From assembly GCF_000368585.1 (NCBI RefSeq), contig NZ_KB849558.1, positions 848,722 to 912,721 on the forward strand: 64,000 bases of DNA, given 5' to 3'. The notes under the pieces were generated by a model that had not been told where the DNA came from, searched no databases, and was given only the letters and a program-made list of their open reading frames with translations. Made by a program: the position numbers and the translations under genes. The stretch comes from Acinetobacter venetianus RAG-1 = CIP 110063. GTDB lineage: Bacteria > Pseudomonadota > Gammaproteobacteria > Pseudomonadales > Moraxellaceae. This document shows positions 8,364-18,717 of this stretch, one piece after another (position 1 is the stretch's first letter; the number at the start of each line of letters is the position of its first letter).

Positions 8364-9965
8364 ATGAACCAATTACAAAGCAAAATTAATGTAAGAAGCG
8401 AAGACTTCAAAGTAAATCAACAAACCATGAACGCCTTGGTTTCAGATTTAAAACAGGTTGCACAATCCATTTCCCTTGGTGGTGGTGAAAATGCGCGTCA
8501 GAAACATTTGGCGCGTGGCAAACTGTTACCTCGTGATCGTATTGACCAACTTATAGATGTAGGTACTGCCTTTTTAGAAATTGGTCAGTTAGCGGCGTAT
8601 AAGGTTTATGAAGATGATATTCCTGCTGCGGGTGTTGTCGCAGGGATTGGTCAAGTCAATGGAGTAACTTGCATGATCGTTGCCAATGATGCAACGGTCA
8701 AAGGTGGAACCTATTATCCACTGACAGTTAAAAAGCATTTACGTGCCCAAGAGATTGCGGAACAAAACCACTTACCTTGTATTTATCTGGTGGATTCTGG
8801 TGGCGCATATTTACCTATGCAAGATCAAGTTTTCCCTGATCGTGATCATTTCGGGCGTATTTTTTACAACCAAGCCCGTATGTCGAGTCAAGGGATTGCA
8901 CAAATTGCAGTGGTCATGGGAAGTTGTACTGCTGGTGGTGCTTATGTGCCTGCGATGTCAGATGAAACCATTATTGTTCGAAACCAAGGTACGATTTTCT
9001 TAGGTGGTCCTCCTCTCGTTAAAGCTGCGACGGGGGAAGTCGTGAGCAGTGAGGATTTAGGTGGTGGTGATGTTCATACTCGCCTTTCAGGGGTCGCTGA
9101 TCATCTTGCTGAAAATGATGAACATGCAATTGCAATTGCTCGTAACATCGTTGCGAATCTAAATAAAAAGCCGAATGATCTAAGTAAACAAATTGATGAG
9201 CCATTATTCGATGCCAAAGAGTTATATGGCGTTGTTCCAAGTGATGCACGAAAACCTTTTGATGTTCGTGAAGTGATTGCTCGTATCGTTGATGGTTCTC
9301 GTTTTGATGAATTTAAGGCGCGTTTTGGGTCAACGTTGGTCACGGGTTTTGCATCCCTGTATGGTATGCCTGTTGGAATTATTGCCAATAATGGCATTCT
9401 ATTTTCTGAATCCGCGCAGAAAGGTGCTCACTTTATTGAACTTTGTACTCAGCGCAATATTCCTTTGATATTTATCCAAAATATCACTGGTTTTATGGTG
9501 GGTCGTCAGTATGAAAATGAAGGCATTGCCAAACATGGCGCGAAGTTAGTGATGGCTGTTGCAACAGCCAATGTTCCAAAATTAACGCTGATTATTGGTG
9601 GTTCTTTTGGTGCAGGTAACTATGGAATGTGTGGACGTGCTTATTCACCACGCTTCTTATGGACGTGGCCAAACTCTCGTATTTCAGTGATGGGTGGTGA
9701 ACAAGCCGCTAGTGTGCTTTCAACTTTGAAACGTGATCAGATCGAACAAAAAGGTGCAGAATGGTCTGCACAGGAAGAAGATCAGTTCAAACAGCCAATC
9801 CGTGATCAGTACGAACAACAAGGTCATCCTTATTATGCATCTGCACGTTTATGGGATGATGGTGTAATCGATCCTGCTCAAACTCGTCATGTTTTGGGTT
9901 TAAGTCTTGCAGCTGCATTGAATGCACCTATTCAACCAACAAAATTCGGCGTGTTCCGTATGTAA
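8364..9965 (+). CDS. liuB: 3-methylcrotonyl-CoA carboxylase, beta (carboxyltransferase) subunit
   Basis: This carboxyltransferase subunit of 533 residues carries carboxyl from biotin on LiuD to 3-methylcrotonyl-CoA, giving 3-methylglutaconyl-CoA. It shows the crotonase-like carboxyltransferase folds: [12 protein letters not shown] near residue 50, [25 protein letters not shown], and the second half with [23 protein letters not shown] and [16 protein letters not shown]. The length fits the family (about 535). The ATG at 8364 is chosen over 8355 because AAGGA lies 8 bases before it. It follows liuA by 24 bases. Confidence 0.94.
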   Translation: MNQLQSKINVRSEDFKVNQQTMNALVSDLKQVAQSISLGGGENARQKHLARGKLLPRDRIDQLIDVGTAFLEIGQLAAYKVYEDDIPAAGVVAGIGQVNGVTCMIVANDATVKGGTYYPLTVKKHLRAQEIAEQNHLPCIYLVDSGGAYLPMQDQVFPDRDHFGRIFYNQARMSSQGIAQIAVVMGSCTAGGAYVPAMSDETIIVRNQGTIFLGGPPLVKAATGEVVSSEDLGGGDVHTRLSGVADHLAENDEHAIAIARNIVANLNKKPNDLSKQIDEPLFDAKELYGVVPSDARKPFDVREVIARIVDGSRFDEFKARFGSTLVTGFASLYGMPVGIIANNGILFSESAQKGAHFIELCTQRNIPLIFIQNITGFMVGRQYENEGIAKHGAKLVMAVATANVPKLTLIIGGSFGAGNYGMCGRAYSPRFLWTWPNSRISVMGGEQAASVLSTLKRDQIEQKGAEWSAQEEDQFKQPIRDQYEQQGHPYYASARLWDDGVIDPAQTRHVLGLSLAAALNAPIQPTKFGVFRM

Positions 9966-9974
9966 GAGGTCTGT

Positions 9975-10778
9975 ATGAGCTATCAATTTTTACAACTCGA
10001 ACAACAGGATCAGGTTGCTTATATCTGGCTTAATCGACCAGAACTACACAATGCTTTTAATACAATCGTGATAGAGGAGCTTCATGCTTGCTTTAACACA
10101 TTAAATAACCGTGATGATATTCGCGTCGTGGTTCTAGCTGGTCGTGGTAAAAGTTTTTCCGCAGGCGCTGACTTGAATTGGATGAAGCAAGCGGGTCAAG
10201 CTTCTTCAGCAGAAAATGAAGCTGATGCATTGAAATTGGCAGAGATGCTTCATGCATTGGCCACTTTAAAGCAGCCCACAATCGCTCGTGTACATGGTGT
10301 TGCCTTTGGCGGTGGAATGGGTTTGGCATCGGCATGTGATATTTGTATCGCAAGCCATGAAGCAAAATTTGCAACGTCTGAAGTTCGACTGGGTTTAGCT
10401 CCATCGACTATTAGTCCTTACGTGATTCGTGCAATTGGAGAGCGACAAGCTTCGCGCTACTTTCTAACTGCTGAGCGTATTTCTGCAATCGAAGCCAAAC
10501 AAATTGGCTTAGCACATGAAGTAACGGATGCTGAACATTTAGACCAGAAAGTTCAAGATGTGATTGATGCGTTATTGCTCGGTGGCCCACATGCCCAAGC
10601 AGCATCTAAACAGTTGATTCAAATGGTGAGTAAGCAACCGATGAGTGATGTCTTGTTACAACAAACCGCACATCATATTGCACAAGTCCGTCATGGCGCT
10701 GAAGCGAAAGAAGGTTTAAATGCCTTTTTAAATAAGCAGCAGCCTGCTTGGATTTCTAACTCGAATAACAACAATTAA
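9975..10778 (+). CDS. liuC: 3-methylglutaconyl-CoA hydratase (enoyl-CoA hydratase family)
   Basis: This crotonase-fold enzyme of 267 residues hydrates 3-methylglutaconyl-CoA to HMG-CoA. It has the oxyanion-hole segments GRGKSFSAGADLNWM (about residues 56-70) and GVAFGGGMGLASACDICIAS, followed by EVRLGLAPSTISPYV. ADLNWM is common in methylglutaconyl-CoA hydratases. AAGAGG lies 5 bases before the ATG and the gene starts 9 bases after liuB. Sequence alone could not separate it from other enoyl-CoA hydratases. Its position between the two carboxylase subunit genes settles the assignment. Confidence 0.92.
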   Translation: MSYQFLQLEQQDQVAYIWLNRPELHNAFNTIVIEELHACFNTLNNRDDIRVVVLAGRGKSFSAGADLNWMKQAGQASSAENEADALKLAEMLHALATLKQPTIARVHGVAFGGGMGLASACDICIASHEAKFATSEVRLGLAPSTISPYVIRAIGERQASRYFLTAERISAIEAKQIGLAHEVTDAEHLDQKVQDVIDALLLGGPHAQAASKQLIQMVSKQPMSDVLLQQTAHHIAQVRHGAEAKEGLNAFLNKQQPAWISNSNNNN

Positions 10779-10789
10779 GGACAATAAAC

Positions 10790-12781
10790 ATGTTTGAGAA
10801 AATTTTGATTGCGAACCGTGGCGAAATTGCTTGCCGCGTAATTCGCACAGCGAAAAAATTAGGTATTGCGACGGTTGCTGTTTATTCAGATGCAGATGCA
10901 AATGCACAGCACGTAAAACTCGCTGATGAGGCGATTTATATTGGACAGTCTCCTGCAACTCAGAGCTATCTTCAGGTTGATCGTATTATTCAGGCGGCGG
11001 TAGATACTGGAAGTCAGGCAATCCATCCTGGTTATGGTTTTCTTTCTGAGAATGACCAGTTTGCGCTCGCTTGTCAGCAACACAATATTTGCTTCATTGG
11101 CCCACCTGTAGAAGCCATCTTAGCCATGGGTTTGAAAGCGACCTCCAAAGCATTGATGGAAAAAGCTGGTGTGCCGTTAACACCGGGTTACCACGGAACG
11201 AATCAAGATGCTGAATTTTTAAAACAGCAAGCAGATCGTATTGGTTATCCTGTGTTAATTAAAGCGAGTGCTGGCGGTGGTGGTAAAGGTATGAGTCTCG
11301 TTGAACGTAGCGAAGACTTTTTACATGCCCTTGCCTCTTGTAAACGCGAAGCGAAATCGAGCTTTGGCAATGATGATGTTTTGATTGAACGTTATGTGAT
11401 TCAACCACGTCATATTGAAGTACAAGTGTTTGGTGATACACATGGGAATTATGTTCATTTATTTGAGCGTGATTGTTCGGTACAACGTCGCCATCAAAAA
11501 GTGCTAGAAGAAGCACCAGCACCACAAATGCCAAGTGAAAAACTGGATGCTATGCGACAGGCTGCAATTGATGCCGCTCGTGCCGTAGATTATGTGGGTG
11601 CAGGGACAGTTGAGTTTATTGTAGAACAAGACGGTACTGCTTATTTCATGGAAATGAATACGCGTCTACAAGTCGAACATCCTGTGACCGAAATGATTAC
11701 AGGTGAAGACTTGGTAGAATGGCAGTTACGCGTTGCTTATGGTGAACCGTTGCCAAAGTTGCAGGATGAATTACAGATACATGGACATGCCTTAGAAGCA
11801 CGAATTTATGCCGAAGAACCAGAAAAAGGTTTTTTACCTGCAATTGGCAAAATTGACTATCTGCGCTACCCACCTCAAAACCAATATGTGCGTGTAGATA
11901 GCGGAATCGTCGAGGGCGATGAAATCACTACATTCTACGACCCAATGATTGCAAAATTGATTGTATGGGGCACAAACCGTGAAGCTGCTTTAATTCAAAT
12001 GCAACACGCACTTAGCCAATTTCATGTTGATGGCTTAGGCAACAATATTGCGTTCCTTGAAAAGATTGTTCGTTGTGACTCCTTTAAACAAGCCAAATTA
12101 GATACAAATTTGATTCAGCGTGAAGAACAATTTTTGTTTAGCCCTGCGAATATAAAACTTGAGTTTATTGTTGCGACTGCATTTATTGAGTTTTTAAACC
12201 AAATGCAAAATAACAAATCAGCTCAAAAACAACTCTGGTTGGCACAGCCATTATGGCGGAGTAATGTCGCTTACCAGCACAGCATCAAATTAAATTATTT
12301 AGATAACAGCATTCAGATTAAATTTTCAGCTGCTGAGCAAGGATTTAACGCAGAATTTAATGGTCAGCATTATCAGATCACAGGTGAGCTGCTTGATGCG
12401 AATACAGCCAAAATTCTGATTAATGGTAATCAACATAAATTAGCTTTTAATCAAAGTCAGCAAGGCATCACTCTATTCCACTCTGGCCAGAGTTATAAAT
12501 TTGATTATATCCGCCAAAATTTTAATCAGACTGAAGGACAAAATGAGCAAGGACATCTTAAAGCTCCGATGCCGGGTGTCGTGACTCAACTACTAGTCGG
12601 TGCGAACCATACGGTGAAAAAAGATGATGTGCTGTTGACACTTGAAGCGATGAAAATGGAATACACCATTCGCGCACCGAAGGACGGCATTATTTTAGAT
12701 GCTTATTTTCAGGTCGGTGATCAAGTTAAAGCGGGCGACGAACTCGTAGAATTTCAACCTGATCAGGAAGAAGTCGCATGA
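10790..12781 (+). CDS. liuD: 3-methylcrotonyl-CoA carboxylase, alpha (biotin carboxylase/BCCP) subunit
   Basis: This biotin-containing subunit of 663 residues carboxylates its own biotin with ATP and bicarbonate. The N-terminal biotin carboxylase domain is clear (FEKILIANRGEIACRVIRTA, ATP-grasp loop KASAGGGGKGM, MNTRLQVEHPVTE). A linker domain follows (about 450-580). The C-terminal biotinyl domain carries the biotin site in EAMKMEY, the lysine being about residue 622. A good AAGGA precedes the ATG. Its last four bases overlap the start of liuE (ATGA), which suggests translational coupling. Confidence 0.94.
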   Translation: MFEKILIANRGEIACRVIRTAKKLGIATVAVYSDADANAQHVKLADEAIYIGQSPATQSYLQVDRIIQAAVDTGSQAIHPGYGFLSENDQFALACQQHNICFIGPPVEAILAMGLKATSKALMEKAGVPLTPGYHGTNQDAEFLKQQADRIGYPVLIKASAGGGGKGMSLVERSEDFLHALASCKREAKSSFGNDDVLIERYVIQPRHIEVQVFGDTHGNYVHLFERDCSVQRRHQKVLEEAPAPQMPSEKLDAMRQAAIDAARAVDYVGAGTVEFIVEQDGTAYFMEMNTRLQVEHPVTEMITGEDLVEWQLRVAYGEPLPKLQDELQIHGHALEARIYAEEPEKGFLPAIGKIDYLRYPPQNQYVRVDSGIVEGDEITTFYDPMIAKLIVWGTNREAALIQMQHALSQFHVDGLGNNIAFLEKIVRCDSFKQAKLDTNLIQREEQFLFSPANIKLEFIVATAFIEFLNQMQNNKSAQKQLWLAQPLWRSNVAYQHSIKLNYLDNSIQIKFSAAEQGFNAEFNGQHYQITGELLDANTAKILINGNQHKLAFNQSQQGITLFHSGQSYKFDYIRQNFNQTEGQNEQGHLKAPMPGVVTQLLVGANHTVKKDDVLLTLEAMKMEYTIRAPKDGIILDAYFQVGDQVKAGDELVEFQPDQEEVA

Positions 12782-13680
12782 GTGAGTTTGTCAAGATTGT
12801 AGAGGTTGGCCCTCGTGATGGGCTTCAAAATGAGAAACAGACGCTCACATTAGAGCAGCGTTTAAATTTTATTACTGACTTAATAGATGCTGGCTTAAAA
12901 TCGATCGAGGTTGGTTCATGCGTTTCAGCTAAATGGGTTCCTCAAATGGCTCAAAGTGATGAGTTATTTAAACAATTGCCACAACGAGCTGATCTAAATT
13001 TGAGTTTGCTTACACCAAATATTAAAGGTTTTGAAACAGCACTTGCTGTTGGCTGCAAAGAGGTTGCCGTATTTACGGCTGCTTCTGAAAGCTTTGTTCG
13101 TAAAAATATTAATTGCTCTATTGACGAAAGCTTAGAAAAGTTTTCCGAAATCATGCAAGCAGCCAAACAACACAATATCCGTGTAAGAGGCTATGTCTCT
13201 TGTATCGTTGATTGCCCTTATGAAGGCGCAATTGAGCCACAGCAAGTCGTAAAAGTGGTTAAGCAGCTTTATGATATGGGGTGCTATGAAATTTCGTTGG
13301 GTGAAACCATTGGAACAGCTACGCCTGATCGGGTGCAAAAAGTGTGGCAAGCATGTTTAGCTGAACTTGATAGCAAAGTTTTGGCTGGGCATTTTCATAA
13401 TACTTATGGCATGGCAATTGCCAATATTTATCAGTCTTTACAACAAGGTATTCGTGTTTTTGATTCATCATTAGCAGGTCTTGGCGGCTGTCCTTATGCA
13501 AAAGGTGCTTCTGGCAATATCGCGACAGAGGATCTCTTCTATTTGCTTTCACATATGGGTTTTGAAACAGGAATTGATTTAGATAAATTGATGACAGCGA
13601 GTCAAAATATCAGTCAGATATTGGGTCGAAAAAGTCTATCTAATTATACAAATTCTTATCTACAGTCACGTTGCGCTTAA
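12778..13680 (+). CDS. liuE: hydroxymethylglutaryl-CoA lyase
   Basis: This TIM-barrel lyase of 300 residues splits HMG-CoA to acetoacetate and acetyl-CoA, the last step of leucine degradation. Visible are the N-terminal EVGPRDGLQNEK (metal and catalytic Arg/Asp), the HFHNTYGMA metal histidines, and the signature GLGGCPYAKGASGN with the catalytic cysteine. It starts inside the liuD stop codon and closes the operon. A terminator follows at 13699-13741. The operon carries no acetoacetate CoA-transferase, so acetoacetate must be activated by enzymes coded elsewhere. Confidence 0.95.
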   Translation: MSEFVKIVEVGPRDGLQNEKQTLTLEQRLNFITDLIDAGLKSIEVGSCVSAKWVPQMAQSDELFKQLPQRADLNLSLLTPNIKGFETALAVGCKEVAVFTAASESFVRKNINCSIDESLEKFSEIMQAAKQHNIRVRGYVSCIVDCPYEGAIEPQQVVKVVKQLYDMGCYEISLGETIGTATPDRVQKVWQACLAELDSKVLAGHFHNTYGMAIANIYQSLQQGIRVFDSSLAGLGGCPYAKGASGNIATEDLFYLLSHMGFETGIDLDKLMTASQNISQILGRKSLSNYTNSYLQSRCA

Positions 13681-13698
13681 TAAAGTGAAAATGACTTG

Positions 13699-13741
13699 AT
13701 ACATCTGGTTGGTTATCGGCTCACCAGATGTATTCCCTTTT
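13699..13741 (+). terminator. terminator of the liu operon
   Basis: Stem ATACATCTGGT / ACCAGATGTAT with a 13-base loop, followed by CCC and a T run. Confidence 0.75.
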
Positions 13742-13781
13742 TATTTAATTTTTTCCTTAAAGTATTGAGATCGAGTTTTAA

Positions 13782-14720
13782 TTATAAAAAGTACTCTGTA
13801 TCACTCTGAATTTTTGGAGAAATATGCTGCTCTACCCATGTTAACCATGCCCGTGTTTTGGCATCGATAAAATGACGGGACGGTAATAAGGTATAAACAC
13901 CAATATTTGGTGATCTCCAGTCAGATAATATACGGTGCAATCGTCCAGTACGAACAGCCTCTATGACTGCAAAGGTTGGCAGTAATGCAATACCCATGTC
14001 TTGCTGCACCATGTCGAGTAAAAGCTCAGGTGAATCTGCAATCAATGGTCCTGTAATATCAATTTGATAAGAGCAACTTTTTTCACTGACCAGATGCCAT
14101 AGCGGTGTGATTGATGGATTCACCAGTCTGAGACACGCATGTTTTTGTAGATCATCCAATGATTTTGGTTCACCATATTTTTCTAAATATGCGGGGGATG
14201 CGCAAAGTACTGAAAAGATCGTCCCAATTTGGCGAGCAACAAATCTGGAATCAGCCAACGATTCCGCAAGATATAAACTGACGTCAATGCCTTTACCTAA
14301 AAGGTCTGGAACATTTTGCGAAGTTCGATATTCAACAGTGAGTTCAGGATAGGTTTGACAAAACTCTGCCATCATTGGTGACACATAATGATGGCCAAAA
14401 CTCGCCATACTCAAAACACGTAACTTTCCTTGAGGTTTGGTTGCCCTACCCATGGCTTGAGTTTCAGCTTCGTCGACCATTGCAAGCACTTGACGACATT
14501 GCTCTGCATAAGCTGCACCAATATCGGTCAATGCGTGTTGTCTCGTTGTTCGTTGTAGTAGTTTTGTTCCTAAACGCCCTTCTAACTCGCTAATCAGCCT
14601 AGATACTTGCGCTGTAGTTAGTTCCATCTGCTCTGCGGCGGCTGTAAAGCTTCCACTATCAATGACTTTCAGAAAAGCATGCATTGCATGAAGTAATCCA
14701 CCATCAAGATTTTTGCGCAT
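13782..14720 (-). CDS. LysR-family transcriptional regulator, divergent from indolepyruvate oxidoreductase
   Basis: This 312-residue LysR protein has an N-terminal winged helix-turn-helix (about residues 10-68: AFLKVIDSGSFTAAAEQMELTTAQVSRLISELEGRLGTKLLQRTTR, read as separate blocks SFTAAAEQ, LTTAQVSRLI and LGTKLLQRTTR) and a periplasmic-binding-like effector domain. Residues such as PMMAEFCQTYPELTVEY and SLYLAESLADSRFVARQIG place it in the large CrgA-like branch. It is transcribed away from the large oxidoreductase gene, with 202 bases between them containing a symmetrical repeat at 14802-14826. I infer that it controls that gene. The effector is unknown, and aromatic amino acids or aryl-pyruvates are candidates. 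Confidence 0.85.
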   Translation of the reverse strand: MRKNLDGGLLHAMHAFLKVIDSGSFTAAAEQMELTTAQVSRLISELEGRLGTKLLQRTTRQHALTDIGAAYAEQCRQVLAMVDEAETQAMGRATKPQGKLRVLSMASFGHHYVSPMMAEFCQTYPELTVEYRTSQNVPDLLGKGIDVSLYLAESLADSRFVARQIGTIFSVLCASPAYLEKYGEPKSLDDLQKHACLRLVNPSITPLWHLVSEKSCSYQIDITGPLIADSPELLLDMVQQDMGIALLPTFAVIEAVRTGRLHRILSDWRSPNIGVYTLLPSRHFIDAKTRAWLTWVEQHISPKIQSDTEYFL

Positions 14721-14801
14721 AACGTAAATATCTTTTGTTTAATTACGCATTGTTGCACCAGTCTGGATCAATCACAATGACATTAATGTACATACATTGA
14801 A

Positions 14802-14826
14802 CAGTTCTACGGTTCTAAAAGAACTG
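14802..14826. promoter_or_regulatory. candidate LysR binding site
   Basis: CAGTTCT and AGAACTG form a perfect 7-base inverted repeat with exactly 11 bases between the arms. It includes T-N11-A symmetry, the usual LysR operator form, and sits midway between the divergent regulator and oxidoreductase genes. Confidence 0.5.
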
Positions 14827-14922
14827 ATCAATCTTTTTCTAAGTATGTCATTTACTCCAAATATTCAACTGGAAGTTGAAAAAAGAAAGTAGCTCGAACT
14901 ACAAAATTCTAAGGAGACATAA

Positions 14923-17900
14923 ATGAATATAGCTACAAAATTTACTCCAAATAAGATTCCAACAAAGGATGTGTCACTTGAAGATAAATATCTAAGTGAT
15001 GACGGTACTGCTTACATGACAGGTATTCAGGCATTGGTGCGTTTACCACTTGCGCAAACTCGTCGAGATACTTTAAACGGTTATCATACTGCTGGTTTTA
15101 TTTCTGGTTATCGTGGTTCTCCTGTTGGAAATTATGATAATTTTCTCTGGCAAGTTGAAGGCATACTCAAAGACCACCACGTTGTTTTTCAACCAGGCGT
15201 AAATGAAGATCTAGCTGCTACTGCAATTTGGGGTACCCAACAAGCCAATCTTGCAGGTCAAGGTAAATATGATGGTGTGACCTCTTGGTGGTATGGCAAA
15301 GGTCCTGGTGTAGATCGTTCTGGAGATGTTCTACGTCATGCCAATCTTGCAGGCACGTCTGAACGTGGCGGTGTAGTCGCCTTTTTTGGTGATGATCATT
15401 CTTGTAAATCTTCGAGTATTCCACATCAGTCAGAACATGTGATGATAGGCTGCGGTATTCCAATCTTTTACCCAACCTCAATTCAACAAATTCTTGATTT
15501 AGGTGCTCACGCAGTCGCAATGTCACGCTTTGCTGGCGTATGGACTTCAATGAAGTTGGTGAGTGAAATCGTTGAAACCTCTGCTTCTGTGCATGTTGAT
15601 TTAGATCGTGTCACACCTGCTTTGCCTAAAAATGTTCAAATGCCTGAAGATGGTGTCAATATTCGATGGCCTGATCACGGCATTCAACAAGAAGAGCGTC
15701 TATATAAATATCGCTTACCCGCTGTATTGGCCTATGCCCGTGAAAATGAGCTGAATCAGGTAACATGGCATTGTGCAGATGCTCGTATTGGTATTGCTGC
15801 AAGTGGCAAAGGTTATTTGGATACCATTGAAGCGTTACGTATTTTAGGTATCGAAGGTGAAACGGCTCAGCAGCTTGGACTAAGAGTCTATCAGGTTGCT
15901 TTAATTTGGCCTTTAGAACCTCACGGTCTGCGCGAATTTGCCGAAGGTTTAGAAGAATTAATTGTTGTAGAAGAAAAACGTCCGATTCTTGAAGCGCAAA
16001 TAAAAGATGAACTCTACGCACTTCCAGATGACAAACGCCCGCGTGTCATTGGTAAAGCATGCGATGGTAAAGGTGAATGGAGTACTTCTATTGATGAAGC
16101 CCCTCTAATTGGTCACTATGAATTCCAACCTGAACCTATCGCAAAAATGTTGGCGGCTCGCTTCTTAAAATTAGACATTCCAGAAGCTTTAAAAACGCAA
16201 ATTCAAAATAGAGTTGAGCTACTACAAAAAGCCGAGCAAGAGTCACGACGTGTACTTGATATTGCAGAGCGTAAACCTTTTTTTTGTAGTGGTTGTCCGC
16301 ACAACTCATCAACGGCATTACCCGAAGGAAGTCGTGCACTAGGTGGGATTGGTTGTCATTTTATTGCTGTGTCACTTGATCGTGGTACTGAAACTTTCTC
16401 ACAAATGGGTGGTGAAGGTGTAAGTTGGGCTGGTGCTTCTCATTTTACCAATGAAAAGCATATTTTTGCCAATCTAGGCGATGGAACTTATTTTCATTCA
16501 GGTTATCTCGCAATACGCCAAGCGATCGCTGCAAAACTCAATATTACCTACAAAATTCTTTATAACGATGCTGTTGCAATGACGGGTGGTCAACATGTTG
16601 ACGGTCATCTTAGTGTGGCACAGTTAACTCGACAACTTGATGCTGAAGGCATTAAAAAACAAGTGATTGTCACCGATGAACCTGAGTTGATTCATGCAGA
16701 AGAAGGTATTGCCCCTCACGTAGAGATTTACCACAGAAATGAACTGGATGATGTACAACGCAAATTACGCGATATTTCAGGTGTGACGGCTTTAATTTAT
16801 GTTCAAACCTGTGCAAGTGAAAAACGCCGTCGTCGTAAACGCAATGCTTATCCTGATGTAGCAGAGCGTGTTTTTATCAATAGTGAGATTTGTGAAGGTT
16901 GTGGTGACTGCTCTAAGGAATCCAACTGTTTATCTATCGAGCCTGTAGAAACAGCATTAGGTACTAAACGGCAGATTAATCAAAGCAGTTGTAACAAAGA
17001 CTTTTCTTGTGTTGAGGGTTTCTGTCCAAGTTTCGTGACTGTGCATACTCGTGACATGAAACGACCAGAAATATTTCAAGGAATTGAAGCTGGCTGGCCA
17101 GAAAATCCAATCATCCCTGAACTTGATCAACAACCTATTCGGATTATGGTCGGTGGTGTTGGTGGTACTGGTGTCGTAACCGCAGGTGCTCTGCTTGGTA
17201 TGGCAGCTCACTTGGAAGGTAAAGCTGCGCGTATTATGGATATGGCAGGACTTGCTCAGAAAGGTGGTACGGTCTATTCATATGTACAACTCGCTATAGA
17301 CGATGATCAAATCTCGGCAACCAAAATCCCTGCTGGTCAATGTGATGTTTTAATCGGTGCAGATGCAATTGTAGCAGGAAGTAATGCAGCACTGTCTCGT
17401 TTAAAATCGGATGCTATGGTCATCGTCAATGAAGATGGTTCCCCTACTTCTGATTTTCTAGGGTCTCGTGATTGGTATGCACCAATTTCTGATTTGATTA
17501 ACCGACTACGTGGCCGGACTACACAAGGAAAACTGATCTCTTTACGTGCAACAAGTATTGCTACACAAGTATTAGGCGATGCGATTTTTGCCAATCAAAT
17601 TCTACTTGGCATGGCTTGGCAATCAGGTCAAATTCCTTTGAAACGTGAAAGTATTGAAAAAGCAATTCATTTAAATGGTACAGCCGCTGAGAAAAATCTT
17701 GAAGCGTTCCGTATCGGTTGTCACCTAATTAGTGAACCTGATTTGGCAAAACGCATTATTGCAACGATTCCTACCACTGCTAAACCAACGACTTTAGCCG
17801 AACTGATTGAAGATCGTTCTACACGCTTGGTTGAATATTGGAATCAAGATTATGCAACGCAGTATCGAACACTTGTGGAACAAGCAGCCAAAGTCTTGCC

Positions 17901-18393
17901 AGAAGAATTAACAGGAACAATTGCGACGCAACTCTATAGAGTGATGGCTTATAAAGATGAATACGAGGTGGCGCGTTTACTTACAGGAAAAAGTTTTAAA
18001 CAATCAATTGAGTCGCAGTTTGGTAAAGGTCTACGCTTGACTTACCACCTTGCACCACCTGCTTTGGGTGCACATGATACGGTACGAAAACGCGCTTTCG
18101 GATACTGGATGCGTATTCCAATGATGATTCTTGCTCGTCTACAATGGCTCAGAGAAACTTTCCTTGATCCATTTGCTTTACAGCTAGAACGTCAAAGAGA
18201 ACATGCTTGGCGCGATCGTTATATCACATTTGTAAAAGCGATTAGTTCCGCCCCTGAAAATTATGATTTCTCTGTAGCCGAACAAATTGCCAAATTACCT
18301 GCCGATGTCCGTGGATTTGGTCATGTCAAAATGCAATCGATGGAAACTGCAATACAACGTTGGGATGAACTTTCATTGAGTCTTCGTAAATAG
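14923..18393 (+). CDS. indolepyruvate ferredoxin oxidoreductase, fused alpha/beta form
   Basis: This very large single-chain 2-oxoacid:ferredoxin oxidoreductase (1156 residues) decarboxylates aryl-pyruvates from Trp, Phe and Tyr to the aryl-acetyl-CoA. The order is an IorA-like pyrimidine-binding half (1-430), the thiamine diphosphate domain beginning at CSGCPHN (about 454), a ferredoxin segment CEGCGDCSKESNC (about 656), another cysteine group (CNKDFSC, FCPSF), and the IorB-like gamma domain starting GGVGGTGVVTAGALL (about 741). The fused form is usual in aerobic proteobacteria. AAGGAG is well placed before the ATG. It stands alone, opposite a LysR gene, with no ferredoxin gene beside it. 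Confidence 0.92.
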   Translation: MNIATKFTPNKIPTKDVSLEDKYLSDDGTAYMTGIQALVRLPLAQTRRDTLNGYHTAGFISGYRGSPVGNYDNFLWQVEGILKDHHVVFQPGVNEDLAATAIWGTQQANLAGQGKYDGVTSWWYGKGPGVDRSGDVLRHANLAGTSERGGVVAFFGDDHSCKSSSIPHQSEHVMIGCGIPIFYPTSIQQILDLGAHAVAMSRFAGVWTSMKLVSEIVETSASVHVDLDRVTPALPKNVQMPEDGVNIRWPDHGIQQEERLYKYRLPAVLAYARENELNQVTWHCADARIGIAASGKGYLDTIEALRILGIEGETAQQLGLRVYQVALIWPLEPHGLREFAEGLEELIVVEEKRPILEAQIKDELYALPDDKRPRVIGKACDGKGEWSTSIDEAPLIGHYEFQPEPIAKMLAARFLKLDIPEALKTQIQNRVELLQKAEQESRRVLDIAERKPFFCSGCPHNSSTALPEGSRALGGIGCHFIAVSLDRGTETFSQMGGEGVSWAGASHFTNEKHIFANLGDGTYFHSGYLAIRQAIAAKLNITYKILYNDAVAMTGGQHVDGHLSVAQLTRQLDAEGIKKQVIVTDEPELIHAEEGIAPHVEIYHRNELDDVQRKLRDISGVTALIYVQTCASEKRRRRKRNAYPDVAERVFINSEICEGCGDCSKESNCLSIEPVETALGTKRQINQSSCNKDFSCVEGFCPSFVTVHTRDMKRPEIFQGIEAGWPENPIIPELDQQPIRIMVGGVGGTGVVTAGALLGMAAHLEGKAARIMDMAGLAQKGGTVYSYVQLAIDDDQISATKIPAGQCDVLIGADAIVAGSNAALSRLKSDAMVIVNEDGSPTSDFLGSRDWYAPISDLINRLRGRTTQGKLISLRATSIATQVLGDAIFANQILLGMAWQSGQIPLKRESIEKAIHLNGTAAEKNLEAFRIGCHLISEPDLAKRIIATIPTTAKPTTLAELIEDRSTRLVEYWNQDYATQYRTLVEQAAKVLPEELTGTIATQLYRVMAYKDEYEVARLLTGKSFKQSIESQFGKGLRLTYHLAPPALGAHDTVRKRAFGYWMRIPMMILARLQWLRETFLDPFALQLERQREHAWRDRYITFVKAISSAPENYDFSVAEQIAKLPADVRGFGHVKMQSMETAIQRWDELSLSLRK

Positions 18394-18453
18394 CATTAAT
18401 AAAGGCAATTGAAACGCTAATCTCAACTTTGAATGAGTTTAAAACTACAGAAT

Positions 18454-18544
18454 CCCCCTTTGATAAAGGGGGACTCATCCTAAAATTTTAAGAGTCATTG
18501 AATTTGTGATACTCCTTCCTTTGTAAAGGAAGGTTAGGAGGAGT
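18454..18544. repeat. intergenic palindromic repeat (double hairpin)
   Basis: Two short perfect hairpins lie 50 bases apart: CCCCCTTT-GAT-AAAGGGGG (18454-18472) and CCTTCCTTT-GT-AAAGGAAGG (18514-18533), the latter followed by TTAGGAGGAG. A similar unit occurs at 52934-53028. It lies in the 324-base gap between the oxidoreductase gene and the gene remnants. The rest of that gap is AT-rich and shows nothing else I can name. Confidence 0.6.
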
Positions 18545-18717
18545 TTTTAAAAATATTGAAAATATATCTATTTGATTTATATTGAATTGTTTATGATGAA
18601 TTTGTGGTTGGCGTAATTAAAATAAATAAGTAGCTAATACAGGATCAAACTCAGTTTGTGTTGATCAAGTTCAGCTACTTTATATTTATCTATTAGTGAT
18701 CTGACTAGATATGCCAA

